Both the position numbers and the translations under genes were made by a program. This document shows, one piece after another, positions 1-9,140 of a stretch of DNA of 64,000 bases. The first letter of the stretch is position 1; every line of letters starts with the position of its first letter. Source of the DNA: Prochlorococcus sp. AG-355-P07 (lineage in GTDB: Bacteria; Cyanobacteriota; Cyanobacteriia; PCC-6307; Cyanobiaceae); NCBI GenBank assembly GCA_003280575.1, contig QCEN01000002.1:62001-126000 (forward strand), written 5' to 3'. Below the pieces are notes generated by a model. The model saw only the letters and a program-made list of their open reading frames with translations. It had not been told where the DNA came from and made no database searches.

Positions 1-408
1 TTAATTCAAATTCTAAAAACTCTAGAAAAATCTTGGGAAAGAGAAGATATTCTTCTAAAAATAAAGAATGGATTAGGTACTGACGAGATAGTTGATGAAT
101 TTCTTTTAAACAACGAACTAAAAATTAAAAAATTAAATTCTTTATTAAAACAAGAAGACATTGACTTATTAAATCAAGTAGAAAAACTATCTACTTGTGA
201 ATCTAAATTAATAAATAAGATTAAATATGCAAATCACTTAGAAAAAAATGAAAGTCAAGAAATAATAAATCAGAAAAAAACTTCGCCAACTAAAAAAGTT
301 CCTTCTAACAGAATTAGTTCATTCATGATTAATTGGAGTAACAAATTTGTAGTTATTGCTTTACTAACAATTTCAGCCATAGCTTTATCAAAACAAGCGT
401 GGGCATAA
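1..408 (+). CDS. C-terminal part of a hypothetical membrane-anchored protein (start outside window)
   Basis: The frame is open from the first base to TAA at 406-408 and encodes 135 residues. The visible part is rich in Lys, Glu, Asn and Leu and looks helical or coiled. It ends in a hydrophobic segment (roughly NKFVVIALLTISAIALS) followed by KQAWA, so it is probably a tail-anchored or C-terminally anchored protein. No family recognised. It lies 35 bases upstream of the repair cassette on the same strand and could share its transcript. Because the start lies outside the window, domains upstream cannot be judged. Confidence 0.7.
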   Translation, partial: LIQILKTLEKSWEREDILLKIKNGLGTDEIVDEFLLNNELKIKKLNSLLKQEDIDLLNQVEKLSTCESKLINKIKYANHLEKNESQEIINQKKTSPTKKVPSNRISSFMINWSNKFVVIALLTISAIALSKQAWA

Positions 409-443
409 TTAGCTAAATTAACTTCATTGTAAGAAGTGTAGTT

Positions 444-1430
444 TTGAGAACTAAACAAGAATATTTAATTAGATATAAAGATGGAAATCTTTATTGTGAA
501 CTTGCTGATATTTGGATTGATCCAAGCAAGCCAGTAAAAAAAGCATTAATAACTCATGCTCATTTTGATCACTTTACATTTGGCTGTGAAGAATACATTT
601 CTACTAGGGAAACTGCGATACTTCTTAAAGAAAGAGTTGGAGATAATATCAAAATTAAGACTTTTGAATATGGCGAAGAATTTAAGATAAATGGCATTAA
701 TATTTCCTTTCATCCTTCTGGTCACATCCTTGGATCTTGTCAAATAAGGTTTATTTTTGCTGAGGAAAAATGGCTAATCTCTGGTGACTTTAAGCTTCAA
801 AAAGATGATACGTGCAAACAATATGAAATAGTCAAAACTGATTATTTAATAAGCGAATGTACTTTTGGTTTGCCAATATTTAAGTGGGATGAATCAAAGA
901 AGATAGCAAATGATATTTCAAAATGGATAACTAATTCACCAGAAAAAACTTCTTTACTTTTCTGCTATTCACTTGGAAAAGCTCAGAGATTGTTAAACGA
1001 AATTAGTCAAACAAATTTTAAAGGCAATATTTATTCCCATGACAGTATTCATAAAATGAACAATAGTTATAAAAAACTTGGAATTGATATTAAAGATACT
1101 ATAAAAATCGAAAATAAAAAAAAGATTGATGAACTTAAAGGAAGTCTAATATTATTACCACCATCTTTAAGTAAGGGCTCTTATCTAAAAAATTTCAAAA
1201 ATATTCAAACAGCTTTTGCGAGTGGATGGATGTCAATAAGAGCTTTAAGAAAAAGATCAGGATATGACAAGGGATTCCCAATCTCTGATCATGCAGATTG
1301 GGATGGAATTCTGGAAGTAGTAAAAAAGTCTGAAGCAAAAAATGTATTTTTTCATCATGGAGATAGTGAAGCTATAAGTAAATTTTTGGTTGAAAAGGAA
1401 TCAATAAATGTTCTTTTCTTTGGTAATTAA
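444..1430 (+). CDS. Ligase-associated DNA exonuclease (metallo-beta-lactamase/beta-CASP fold)
   Basis: First gene of the ligase-associated DNA-repair cassette. Visible motifs are the metallo-beta-lactamase signature HAHFDH near residues 33-38, HPSGHILG near 92, SGDF near 114, a late SDHADWDG and a terminal HHGDS. These are the metal ligands expected of SNM1/CPSF-like nucleases. Relatives are thought to trim DNA ends before sealing by the partner ligase. The 328-residue length fits the family (TIGR04122-like). The start used is TTG at 444, since no ATG lies in frame near the conserved N-terminus; it is therefore less certain than the rest. The stop is two bases from the ligase ATG, which suggests one operon with the next three genes. 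Confidence 0.9.
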   Translation: MRTKQEYLIRYKDGNLYCELADIWIDPSKPVKKALITHAHFDHFTFGCEEYISTRETAILLKERVGDNIKIKTFEYGEEFKINGINISFHPSGHILGSCQIRFIFAEEKWLISGDFKLQKDDTCKQYEIVKTDYLISECTFGLPIFKWDESKKIANDISKWITNSPEKTSLLFCYSLGKAQRLLNEISQTNFKGNIYSHDSIHKMNNSYKKLGIDIKDTIKIENKKKIDELKGSLILLPPSLSKGSYLKNFKNIQTAFASGWMSIRALRKRSGYDKGFPISDHADWDGILEVVKKSEAKNVFFHHGDSEAISKFLVEKESINVLFFGN

Positions 1431-1432
1431 AT

Positions 1433-3073
1433 ATGAGCTTAAAAAATTTTTCAGAATTATTTGTAGATTTAGATTCAAGTAACAGTACAAATAATAAAAT
1501 TGAAGTTTTAAAGAATTATTTTTTATCTAATGATCCAATAGAAAATTCATGGGCGATATATTTACTGACTGGGAAAAGTAATAAGAGATTTATTAGTGGA
1601 AGATATTTAAAAAATCTTTTTTGTCAAATATATGAATACCCTGAATGGTTAATTGACACATGTTATCTAAAAGTTGGTGATTCTGCTGAGGTAATAACCT
1701 TATTACTTAAAAATAAAAGTACTTCCAGAAAAAAGAAATTATCAAATATAAGTCTCAATGAATTACTAAGCAAAACAATCCCTGATTTATCAAAACTTAA
1801 GGAAGAGGAGAAAAATTTACAAATTAAAAATATTTGGGAAACATTACCTGAAGAAAACCATCTAATTTTCAATAAAATTCTTACAGGAACTTTTAGAGTA
1901 GGAGTTTCTATCGGATTAATCACAAAATCAATATCAAAACTAATTAATATTGATGAAGAGATTATTTCCCATAGGTTGATGGGCAATTTTGAACCTTCAA
2001 TTGATTCATATCAATTTTTAATTAACAAGAAAATCAATCTTCAAGAGTTAAATTCCAAACCATTTCCATTTCTTCTAGCCAATACTATTGAAGATAAAAT
2101 CTTCAAAAATTCAATAAATGATTTTCAATTTGAATGGAAATACGACGGTATAAGGATGCAATTAATTAAAAGATCAGGCAATGTTTCTTTATGGACAAGA
2201 GGGCAAGAATTAGTCAATGAATCTTTCCCAGAATTAGTAAAGAAAATGTCGAATATAAAAGATGACTTTGTCCTTGATGGGGAATTATTAGTTTGGAATT
2301 TTAAAGAACAAATTGCCCTTGATTTTTCTTTACTTCAAAAAAGAATAAATAGAAAGTCTCCTACAAGATCGATCCAAATAAAATATCCAATTATTTTTAT
2401 AGCTTATGATCTTTTAGAGATTAATGGGAGAGATATAAGAGAAATTAAATTAGAAAATAGAAGAATTGAGTTAGAAAAATATTTTTCAAAATGGCAAAAT
2501 AGGATTGAGAATAATATCTCTGATATTTTTAAAATATGTGATTTAATCTTTCCTAAAGATTGGCCTGATGCTTTAACTTATAAAGAAAAATCCCGAGAAA
2601 ATAATACTGAAGGATTAATCATTAAGAAAAAGACTTCTATATACTCCTCTGGTAGAAAAAAAGGTATTTGGTGGAAATATAAAGTTGATCCTATGCAACT
2701 GGATGCTGTTCTAATTTACGCTAAGGGCGGTAGCGGTAGAAGAGCTGGTCTATATACAGATTACAGTTTTGCATTATGGAAAGACCAAGAATTAATTAAA
2801 TTTGCAAGTGCATATTCTGGTTTAACGAATATTGAGATTAAAGAGTTAGATAAATGGATAAGGAAAAATACAATAGAAAAATTTGGTCCTGTTCGATCGT
2901 TAAAACCAGAAATGGTATTTGAAATATCTTTTGAGAAAATACAAATTTCTAAACGTCATAAGTCTGGCATAGCAGTAAGATTTCCAAGAATAACAAAATG
3001 GAGAAAAGATAAAAAAATCAACGATGCAGATAGCCTAGAGAATGCTTATAAACTGATGAAAAAAATATCATGA
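1433..3073 (+). CDS. ATP-dependent DNA ligase of the ligase-associated repair cassette
   Basis: 546 residues. An N-terminal helical DNA-binding region (about 1-200) is followed by the adenylation domain, with the nucleotidyl-transferase motif KYDGIR whose Lys236 should carry AMP. Other superfamily motifs are LDGELL (near 281), AYDLLE (near 325), EGLIIKK (near 390) and the WWKYK motif. An OB-fold C-terminal domain ends near 540. The length and two-domain layout match the bacterial ATP ligases encoded with an exonuclease, helicase and phosphoesterase (TIGR04120-like). It probably seals nicks or trimmed ends in repair, while an NAD ligase elsewhere should serve replication. Its last bases overlap the helicase start as ATGA, indicating translational coupling. 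Confidence 0.93.
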   Translation: MSLKNFSELFVDLDSSNSTNNKIEVLKNYFLSNDPIENSWAIYLLTGKSNKRFISGRYLKNLFCQIYEYPEWLIDTCYLKVGDSAEVITLLLKNKSTSRKKKLSNISLNELLSKTIPDLSKLKEEEKNLQIKNIWETLPEENHLIFNKILTGTFRVGVSIGLITKSISKLINIDEEIISHRLMGNFEPSIDSYQFLINKKINLQELNSKPFPFLLANTIEDKIFKNSINDFQFEWKYDGIRMQLIKRSGNVSLWTRGQELVNESFPELVKKMSNIKDDFVLDGELLVWNFKEQIALDFSLLQKRINRKSPTRSIQIKYPIIFIAYDLLEINGRDIREIKLENRRIELEKYFSKWQNRIENNISDIFKICDLIFPKDWPDALTYKEKSRENNTEGLIIKKKTSIYSSGRKKGIWWKYKVDPMQLDAVLIYAKGGSGRRAGLYTDYSFALWKDQELIKFASAYSGLTNIEIKELDKWIRKNTIEKFGPVRSLKPEMVFEISFEKIQISKRHKSGIAVRFPRITKWRKDKKINDADSLENAYKLMKKIS

Positions 3074-5556
3074 AAAATATAAGGCAAAATATTAAACCAA
3101 ATTATTTAATTTCTAAAATTAACCAGTTTTTCTTCTCAAATGGATGGAAGCCTTTACCATACCAAGTAGAGTCTTGGAAGGCATTTTTAAATGGGGAAAA
3201 CGGAATAATACAAGTTCCCACTGGATGCGGCAAAACATACGCTGCATTAATGGGACCTTTATCACAGATAGAAGATCCCAAAAATAATAAAAGTGTACAA
3301 ATATTATTAATAACGCCTTTAAAAGCACTAAGTAGAGATCTAAAAAATTCTATACAATTAGCAGCTTTACATTTTAATAAAGAAATCACTGTTGAAATTA
3401 GGAACGGGGATACAACCCCATATGAAAAGAAAAAGCAACTATCTAAACCACCTAATATTCTTATTACCACTCCAGAGTCATTATCTCTTTTACTTTCTAA
3501 TAAAGAATCTAATAATCTGTTCAAGGAGTTGTCATCAATAATTATTGACGAATGGCATGAAATGATGGGTAGTAAAAGAGGAAACCAGTGCGAGTTATCT
3601 TTAAGTTGGCTAAGAGGTAATATAAAAAATTTACAAATTTGGGCAATGTCTGCAACTATTGGAAATATTGAAGAAGCAGCAAGAGCAATAGTTGGGATGA
3701 GCGCTATTAAACCCAAAATTATAAGTACAAATATTCAAAAAGAGATAGAAATTATAAGCGTTTTACCAGAGGAGGAGACGACCTTTCCTTGGAGTGGCCA
3801 TCTAGGAATCAGAAGTCATTCTTCACTTTTAAAAATCCTAGATAAAAATAAAAGCACCTTATTATTCACCAATACAAGAAACCAATCTGAAAGATGGTAT
3901 CAGTGTCTTAAATTTTTTCTGCCAGAGATGGAAGACAAAATCGCACTTCATCACGGCTCCCTCGATAAGGAAGATAGAAAAAGAGTTGAAGAAGGGGTTA
4001 AAGACGGATTAATAAAATGGGTAGTCTGCACCAGCTCGTTAGATTTGGGAGTTGACTTCCAACCTGTAGATCAAATAGTTCAAATTGGTAGTGCAAAGAA
4101 TTTAGCTAGACTTATCCAAAGAGCGGGAAGAAGTGCTCATAGACCAGGTGGAAAATCAAAAATAATTTTTATGCCTACTAATTCTTTAGAGTTACTAGAG
4201 ATTAGTGCAATGAGAAGAATAATAAAAAGCGGTATATCTGAGGAAATTAGACTTCCTGAATTATCTTATGATGTGCTTCTACAACATCTAATAAGTTTGG
4301 CATGTGGAAATGGCTTTGATCCTAAAATTGAGAAAGAAAGAATTAAAAATTGCTGGAGTTATAGAAACTTAAAAGATCAAGATTGGAATTGGTGTCTTGA
4401 TTTTTTAGAATATGGAGGGAAATGCCTTAAAGCATACCCAAAATATAAAAAGATAGTTAAAGAAGAATCACAAAATAATAATGAAAACTTTAAATATTTT
4501 GTAAAAGACAAATCTTTAATAAGAATGCATAAATTCAATATTGGGACAATTACAAGTGACAAATTTGTGAATGTCAAATATATGAAAGGTAAATCTCTAG
4601 GTAATTTAGAGGAGAATTTTGTTTCAAAATTAAATCCCGGGGATACATTTTACTTTGCTGGCAAAATGCTTCAATTTGTAAGAATAAGAGATATGATTTT
4701 ATACGTCAAAAAATCAACAAAAAAAAGTTCTCTAATTCCTGCATGGGTTGGAGGTCAAATGGCAATTTCTGATCTACTTTGTGAGAGTTTGAGAAAAGAA
4801 ATAGATATATGCAACAAACTAGAAAATTATGATTGCTTAAATCCAGAACTCAATTCATTACGCCCAATATTGAAGAAACAAAAAGTTCTTTCAAATATTC
4901 CAAAGAAAGATGAATTCCTTATAGAAATATATAAAACCAAGGATTTATCAAATCTTTTTGTTTTTACACTTGATGGCAAATTTGTAAATGAAGGAATTGC
5001 ATTTTTATGGGCTTTAAGATTGGCAAAATTAAAACAATCTACATTTAGTATTACTGCTAATGATTTTGGATTCAGCTTAACTACCGCAGAAGATTATGAT
5101 TTTTCCATAATAAAAAAAGAAGCTGATTACTTTTTGAATAATAAGAAATTAGAAGAAGATCTAGAAAATGCAATTAATTTTTCAGAATTAACAAAACGTA
5201 GATTTAAAAATATTGCCCAAATAAGTGGACTAGTAAATCAAAATAATCCAACCAAAACAAAAACTTCTTCCCAACTTCAAATAAGTTCAAGTCTTTTCTA
5301 CGATGTCTTTACTAAATATGAAGAAGATCATCTTTTAATAAAACAATCGCATCAAGAAGTTAAAGAATATCAATTAGAAAATAAAAGAATATCTAGATCA
5401 TTAGAAAGATTAAAAAATTTAAAAATGCTACTAAACGAGATAGAAACTCCAACTCCTTTTGCTTTCCCTTTACTAGTTGAAAGACTTAAAAATACTTTAA
5501 GCAATGAGCCAATAGAAAAAAGAGTAGAAAAACTTATAAAAAAATATAGTGATTAA
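3070..5556 (+). CDS. DExH-box DNA helicase, ligase-associated (Lhr-core-like)
   Basis: 828 residues. Motif Q/I region with Walker A PTGCGKT near residues 50-56, Walker B DEWH at 160-163, SAT near 194 and motif VI QRAGRSAHR. It is a superfamily 2 helicase of the Lhr-core type (TIGR04121-like). The family translocates 3'-5' on single-stranded DNA and unwinds duplexes. The long C-terminal half (about 380-828) corresponds to the winged-helix and accessory domains. It overlaps the ligase by 4 bases and abuts the phosphoesterase with no gap, so the four products are likely made together. No frameshift or missing motif seen. Confidence 0.93.
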   Translation: MKNIRQNIKPNYLISKINQFFFSNGWKPLPYQVESWKAFLNGENGIIQVPTGCGKTYAALMGPLSQIEDPKNNKSVQILLITPLKALSRDLKNSIQLAALHFNKEITVEIRNGDTTPYEKKKQLSKPPNILITTPESLSLLLSNKESNNLFKELSSIIIDEWHEMMGSKRGNQCELSLSWLRGNIKNLQIWAMSATIGNIEEAARAIVGMSAIKPKIISTNIQKEIEIISVLPEEETTFPWSGHLGIRSHSSLLKILDKNKSTLLFTNTRNQSERWYQCLKFFLPEMEDKIALHHGSLDKEDRKRVEEGVKDGLIKWVVCTSSLDLGVDFQPVDQIVQIGSAKNLARLIQRAGRSAHRPGGKSKIIFMPTNSLELLEISAMRRIIKSGISEEIRLPELSYDVLLQHLISLACGNGFDPKIEKERIKNCWSYRNLKDQDWNWCLDFLEYGGKCLKAYPKYKKIVKEESQNNNENFKYFVKDKSLIRMHKFNIGTITSDKFVNVKYMKGKSLGNLEENFVSKLNPGDTFYFAGKMLQFVRIRDMILYVKKSTKKSSLIPAWVGGQMAISDLLCESLRKEIDICNKLENYDCLNPELNSLRPILKKQKVLSNIPKKDEFLIEIYKTKDLSNLFVFTLDGKFVNEGIAFLWALRLAKLKQSTFSITANDFGFSLTTAEDYDFSIIKKEADYFLNNKKLEEDLENAINFSELTKRRFKNIAQISGLVNQNNPTKTKTSSQLQISSSLFYDVFTKYEEDHLLIKQSHQEVKEYQLENKRISRSLERLKNLKMLLNEIETPTPFAFPLLVERLKNTLSNEPIEKRVEKLIKKYSD

Positions 5557-6207
5557 ATGAAAAAAAGTTCTTTTAAATTTTGTTGGGAAGATACATTGTT
5601 AGAGTTGCTTCCTTCAAGGGCGTTATTTCTACCGGAAACAAAAGAGTTGTTAATATGCGATGTTCATCTTGGGAAAGCTGAGTATTTTCAGCAAAATGGT
5701 ATACCTCTTACTAATAATTCAGATAAAAACAATTTTGCAAGAATAAAAAAAATAGTAAGAAAATATAGTCCTGAAAAGTTAATAATATTAGGAGATTTAT
5801 TCCACAGCAAATATTCAATAGATAAAACTCTTCAAAAAAAAGTTGAGGATCTTCCTGAACTACTAAAAACTAACGTTGAACTTGTCCTAGGAAATCACGA
5901 TGTAGGTTGCAATATTAAAAATATTAAAATTTTTGATATTAGAAAAACTAAAAATATTACTTTTAGTCATGAACCACTTAATTTAGAAAACAATAAAACC
6001 TTGAATATTTGTGGACATTATCATCCAAAAATCTATATAAAAAACAATGGAGATAAATTATCATTTAGGTGCTTTGCAATGGATAAGAATAAAAATACTT
6101 TATTTTTACCTGCATTTGGAGACTTAACAGGAGGATATCCCTGCAAAAAGTCATTTAAAATATGGGCAATTGTTTCTGAAGAAGAAATTATCGAAATAAA
6201 ATCTTAA
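5557..6207 (+). CDS. Ligase-associated metallophosphoesterase
   Basis: 216 residues, starting right after the helicase stop. Calcineurin-like metal-binding motifs are in order: CDVHLGK (Asp35, His37), GDLFHS, GNHD, SHEP and GHYHP. This set matches the ligase-associated phosphoesterase family (TIGR04123-like). In characterised relatives these are manganese-dependent phosphodiesterases or 2',3'-cyclic phosphatases that may clean DNA or RNA ends. It completes the exonuclease-ligase-helicase-phosphoesterase set. About 200 bases without a gene follow, so it is probably the last gene of the operon, although no clear terminator hairpin was seen. Confidence 0.9.
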   Translation: MKKSSFKFCWEDTLLELLPSRALFLPETKELLICDVHLGKAEYFQQNGIPLTNNSDKNNFARIKKIVRKYSPEKLIILGDLFHSKYSIDKTLQKKVEDLPELLKTNVELVLGNHDVGCNIKNIKIFDIRKTKNITFSHEPLNLENNKTLNICGHYHPKIYIKNNGDKLSFRCFAMDKNKNTLFLPAFGDLTGGYPCKKSFKIWAIVSEEEIIEIKS

Positions 6208-6412
6208 AAAAAATCCTATTGAATTGACTTAAATTTTTCATTTAGATATACCAATTTATACTTAAAAGTCTCGTTTAGTTTTTTTATCAATTAAGTTAAA
6301 TTTATTATTCTATTTTGCGAGTAAAAATAGATAATAAAAAATTTATACAGCTAATGCCCCTTTCTTTAGCAGATAATCCACGTTATAAAAAAAATAAACA
6401 CATTTTATAGAA

Positions 6413-6715
6413 ATGAAAAAATTAATAGCCTTGATTTTATTTCCATTTCTTGTCATACCATTTGGGGCAAAAGCAAATGATAATTTTTCTGTTGAAATAG
6501 AAGCACTTACACTAGTAATGGAGCAATATAAGGAAGAAACTGAATCAAGTGTTGAAATAGACATGGAAAATAAAAAGCCAAGTTACATGGCTCTTAAACA
6601 AGACGAATGTAATGCAACTGTTGAAGTTACAGAAAAAACAGGATTGGAGGTTGTAAATACAGAATCTTTCGATGTAAATGTCTGCTTGAAAGAAATCTAT
6701 AAAGTAATCAACTAA
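6413..6715 (+). CDS. Small secreted hypothetical protein
   Basis: 100 residues. The N-terminus has a classical signal peptide: KK, a hydrophobic core, then GAKAN with likely cleavage after AKA. The mature part is acidic and has two cysteines (in DECN and NVCLK) that could form a disulfide in the periplasm. No family recognised. Isolated on the plus strand, between the repair cassette and the phosphate transporter that faces it. Confidence 0.65.
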   Translation: MKKLIALILFPFLVIPFGAKANDNFSVEIEALTLVMEQYKEETESSVEIDMENKKPSYMALKQDECNATVEVTEKTGLEVVNTESFDVNVCLKEIYKVIN

Positions 6716-6755
6716 ATGATCAGGTTATAAACATATAATAAAAAAATTAATTAAA

Positions 6756-6786
6756 GAGGTCTTTTACTTAAAGAAGGTAAGACCTC
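6756..6786. other. Imperfect hairpin, possible structured RNA
   Basis: GAGGTC and TTAC pair with GTAA and GACCTC around a short loop, with a two-base bulge. A second small hairpin (AGAAC/GTTCT) lies about 20 bases downstream. No T-run follows, so this is a poor terminator. It may be an mRNA 3' structure or part of a small RNA; the strand is unknown. Confidence 0.35.
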
Positions 6787-6896
6787 GAGACCTAACAGAA
6801 AACTTTAGAACGGGTTCTGCATAACCAATTAATAACTACAATGAATTTGTAGAGGTGTAATTAAAAGTACAAAACCTAAAATTATTTTTTAAATAA

Positions 6897-7043
6897 TTAT
6901 TTCTTCTTTGATAATGTTTGTGATTCTTCTCTAGACATTAAAGCTTCTATTTGAGCGAGAACTTTTTGAAGTTCATCCGTTTTTGTGAGAGAAGCTTCTG
7001 CTACTTCTCTTAATTTTTCTAACTGTTCTTTAGTTTTATCCAT
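6897..7043 (-). CDS. Small coiled-coil hypothetical protein
   Basis: 48 residues, ATG at 7043. The sequence is almost entirely charged and helical (heptads such as EQLEKLREV and ELQKVLAQIEAL), so it probably forms a short coiled coil. It ends in three lysines. No membrane segment and no family recognised. It lies downstream of pstB on the same strand, about 390 bases away, so a functional link is not shown. Confidence 0.55.
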   Translation of the reverse strand: MDKTKEQLEKLREVAEASLTKTDELQKVLAQIEALMSREESQTLSKKK

Positions 7044-7239
7044 GATAAATAAATTAGAAATTAACCACTTTTTAAAATGGTTTTAATACAGATTTTTCAC
7101 TCCCACACAAATTCATATTCTCTCTTTTTTTTATAAAGTCAAATAAATTTCCCTTTATTAAGGTTTTATTAGGACTTCCAATTAATTCTTTATTTAATAT
7201 TGAAACCATAAGATTACCTGAAATAGAAATACTCTTAAA
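7044..7239. other. AT-rich intergenic stretch
   Basis: Together with the doubtful peptide at 7240-7329 and the bases up to the pstB stop, this is about 390 bases with no convincing gene. I see no hairpin with a T-run and no repeat. Confidence 0.4.
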
Positions 7240-7329
7240 TTACGAAGTAAATACAGGCAATCCTATTGTTGCAGTTGTTATTAGAGCCCCAGCAAAAATC
7301 AAAAAAGGTAAAAAAGGATAGTTTTTCAA
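7240..7329 (-). CDS. Candidate 29-residue membrane peptide (TTG start)
   Basis: A longer open frame reaching to 7560 overlaps the end of pstB and is mostly a shadow. Its last part reads like a genuine small membrane protein: MKNYPFLPFLIF, then AGALITTATIGLPVF. This would start at TTG 7329, outside pstB. No ribosome-binding site is evident. Low confidence; conservation among related genomes would decide. Confidence 0.3.
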   Translation of the reverse strand: MKNYPFLPFLIFAGALITTATIGLPVFTS

Positions 7330-7429
7330 AGATAAACTTACTAACTCGAAACAACTATATAGGTATTTATACTGTTTGTCTACCCCTAAGCTTTCTTGAG
7401 AGTAAAAATCTTTCTTTTTAAAGTGTAAA

Positions 7430-8239
7430 TTAACCAAATTTGCCAGAAATATATTCCTGAGTGGTTTTTTCTTTTGGAGAGTTAAAAATTTTCTTTGTTG
7501 AGTCGAATTCTGCAAGATAACCAACTTTACCTCCATCGCCATCTTCGTATTCAACCGCATTAAAGAAAGCAGTCATATCACTGACTCTTAAAGCCTGCTG
7601 CATATTATGAGTGACGATTATTATTGTGTAATTCTTCTTAAGTTCATGCATCGTTTCTTCTATTTTCAAAGTAGAGATTGGATCTAAAGCTGAACATGGC
7701 TCATCCATTAGAATTATTTCAGGTTCAATTGCGATGGTTCGAGCAATACATAATCTTTGTTGTTGTCCTCCGGATAAGGAATAGCCACTATCATTTAATT
7801 TATCTTTACATTCACTCCATACAGCAGCTTTTCTGAGCGAACTTTCAACTAGCTCGTCCATATTCCCAGTAAAGCCATTAATTCTTGCCCCAAATGCAAT
7901 ATTTTCGTAGATGGATTTTGGGAAAGGATTTGGTTGCTGAAAAACCATCCCGATTCTTCTTCTAACTTCAACTGGATCTACTCTTTTGTCATAAATATTA
8001 GTCCCATCAAAGAGAACAGTTCCTTTAAGTGAACAATTAGGGATTAAATCGTTCATTCTATTCAAAGCCCTAAGAACGGTTGATTTTCCACAACCAGAAG
8101 GGCCAATGAGTGAAGTTATATCTCCCCTTTTAAAATTACAAAAAACATTTTTTACTGCTTCAAAAGTGCCATAACTAATAGAAACATCCTCAAGAGATAA
8201 AATATTATTTTTTTGCAATTTTTTAGTATTTTTAATCAT
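7430..8239 (-). CDS. pstB: Phosphate ABC transporter ATP-binding protein
   Basis: 269 residues. Walker [10 protein letters not shown], signature LSGGQQQR and Walker [14 protein letters not shown] are intact, and the TTLKI..-type segment after Walker B (here [14 protein letters not shown]) is characteristic of PstB. It powers high-affinity phosphate uptake through PstC and PstA at the inner membrane. It starts one base after the pstA stop, so pstC-pstA-pstB is one operon. The periplasmic binding protein PstS is not in this window. Confidence 0.97.
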   Translation of the reverse strand: MIKNTKKLQKNNILSLEDVSISYGTFEAVKNVFCNFKRGDITSLIGPSGCGKSTVLRALNRMNDLIPNCSLKGTVLFDGTNIYDKRVDPVEVRRRIGMVFQQPNPFPKSIYENIAFGARINGFTGNMDELVESSLRKAAVWSECKDKLNDSGYSLSGGQQQRLCIARTIAIEPEIILMDEPCSALDPISTLKIEETMHELKKNYTIIIVTHNMQQALRVSDMTAFFNAVEYEDGDGGKVGYLAEFDSTKKIFNSPKEKTTQEYISGKFG

Positions 8240-8240
8240 T

Positions 8241-9134
8241 TCATACCCTCTTAGTTTTCACAGTAAAAGCGGCTAATATCCTCGAAAATATATTTACTGA
8301 TAGTATTGATATAACAAGAATAAAAGAAGCTGCCCAGGCTAGTTTATTTTGAGCATCATATGGTTCAAGGGCAAAATTATAAATAAGAACTGCTAAAGAC
8401 CCCATCTCGTAAAACAAATCTTCAAAACCTACTATGTAGTAGTAAGAAAATAAAGCAGTAAAGATCAAAGGTGCTGTTTCACCTGCTGCTCTTGCAATCC
8501 CAAGCACAACACCAGTAGCAATAGATCTAAATGCTGAGGGTAAAGTTATTTTTAATATTGTTGTATACATACTTGCTCCTATGCCTAGAGAAGCATACCT
8601 TAATTCATTTGGAACTAACTTTAAACCTTCATCAGTAGTTTTTATAACTGTAGGCAACATCAATATTGAAAGAGCCATACCTCCAGCCAAGCCGCTATAC
8701 ATACTTCCAAATAAGATCTTTGTTGAAACGATTAAGGCATAAATAAATACACCTGCAATGATTGAAGGAACACCCGCTAAAACATTTACTCCGAATCGAA
8801 TAAATTTTGAAAAAGGCCCACCTTTTGAATATTCAGCCAGATAAATACCTCCCCCTACACCTACAGGTATAGCGATAATTGAAGCAATAGTTGTAATTAT
8901 TAGTGTCCCAATTAATGCAGGATTAATTCCTCCTGCATCTAAATCATCTCCAGGAGGATTTGGTTCTAAAGTAAATAGATCAGAATTTATCTGAGCACCT
9001 CCTTTAATAAGAATATATGTAACCACAAAAATCAAAGGAAGTATGGCAATGAATGCACAAAAAACTGATAAAGAAGTAAAAAATTTATCTCCTACATTTC
9101 TTGATAGTTTTTTCTGGTAATAAAGAGAATTCAT
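8241..9134 (-). CDS. pstA: Phosphate ABC transporter permease PstA
   Basis: 297 residues with about six membrane segments. The permease loop runs around [19 protein letters not shown], followed by [13 protein letters not shown]-like residues ([15 protein letters not shown]) typical of PstA. It forms the membrane channel with PstC. It sits 6 bases from pstC and 1 base from pstB. Expression is expected to respond to phosphate limitation through PhoB, as for other picocyanobacterial pst genes; that is inferred from the family. Confidence 0.96.
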   Translation of the reverse strand: MNSLYYQKKLSRNVGDKFFTSLSVFCAFIAILPLIFVVTYILIKGGAQINSDLFTLEPNPPGDDLDAGGINPALIGTLIITTIASIIAIPVGVGGGIYLAEYSKGGPFSKFIRFGVNVLAGVPSIIAGVFIYALIVSTKILFGSMYSGLAGGMALSILMLPTVIKTTDEGLKLVPNELRYASLGIGASMYTTILKITLPSAFRSIATGVVLGIARAAGETAPLIFTALFSYYYIVGFEDLFYEMGSLAVLIYNFALEPYDAQNKLAWAASFILVISILSVNIFSRILAAFTVKTKRV

Positions 9135-9140
9135 AATTAT

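Noticed and set aside
3102-3716. 204-codon frame antisense to the helicase gene
   Set aside because: Mirror of the strongly supported helicase coding sequence; composition is that of an antisense frame.
7240-7560. 106-codon minus-strand frame
   Set aside because: More than a third lies inside pstB in another frame. Only its last 29 codons might be real and are listed separately.
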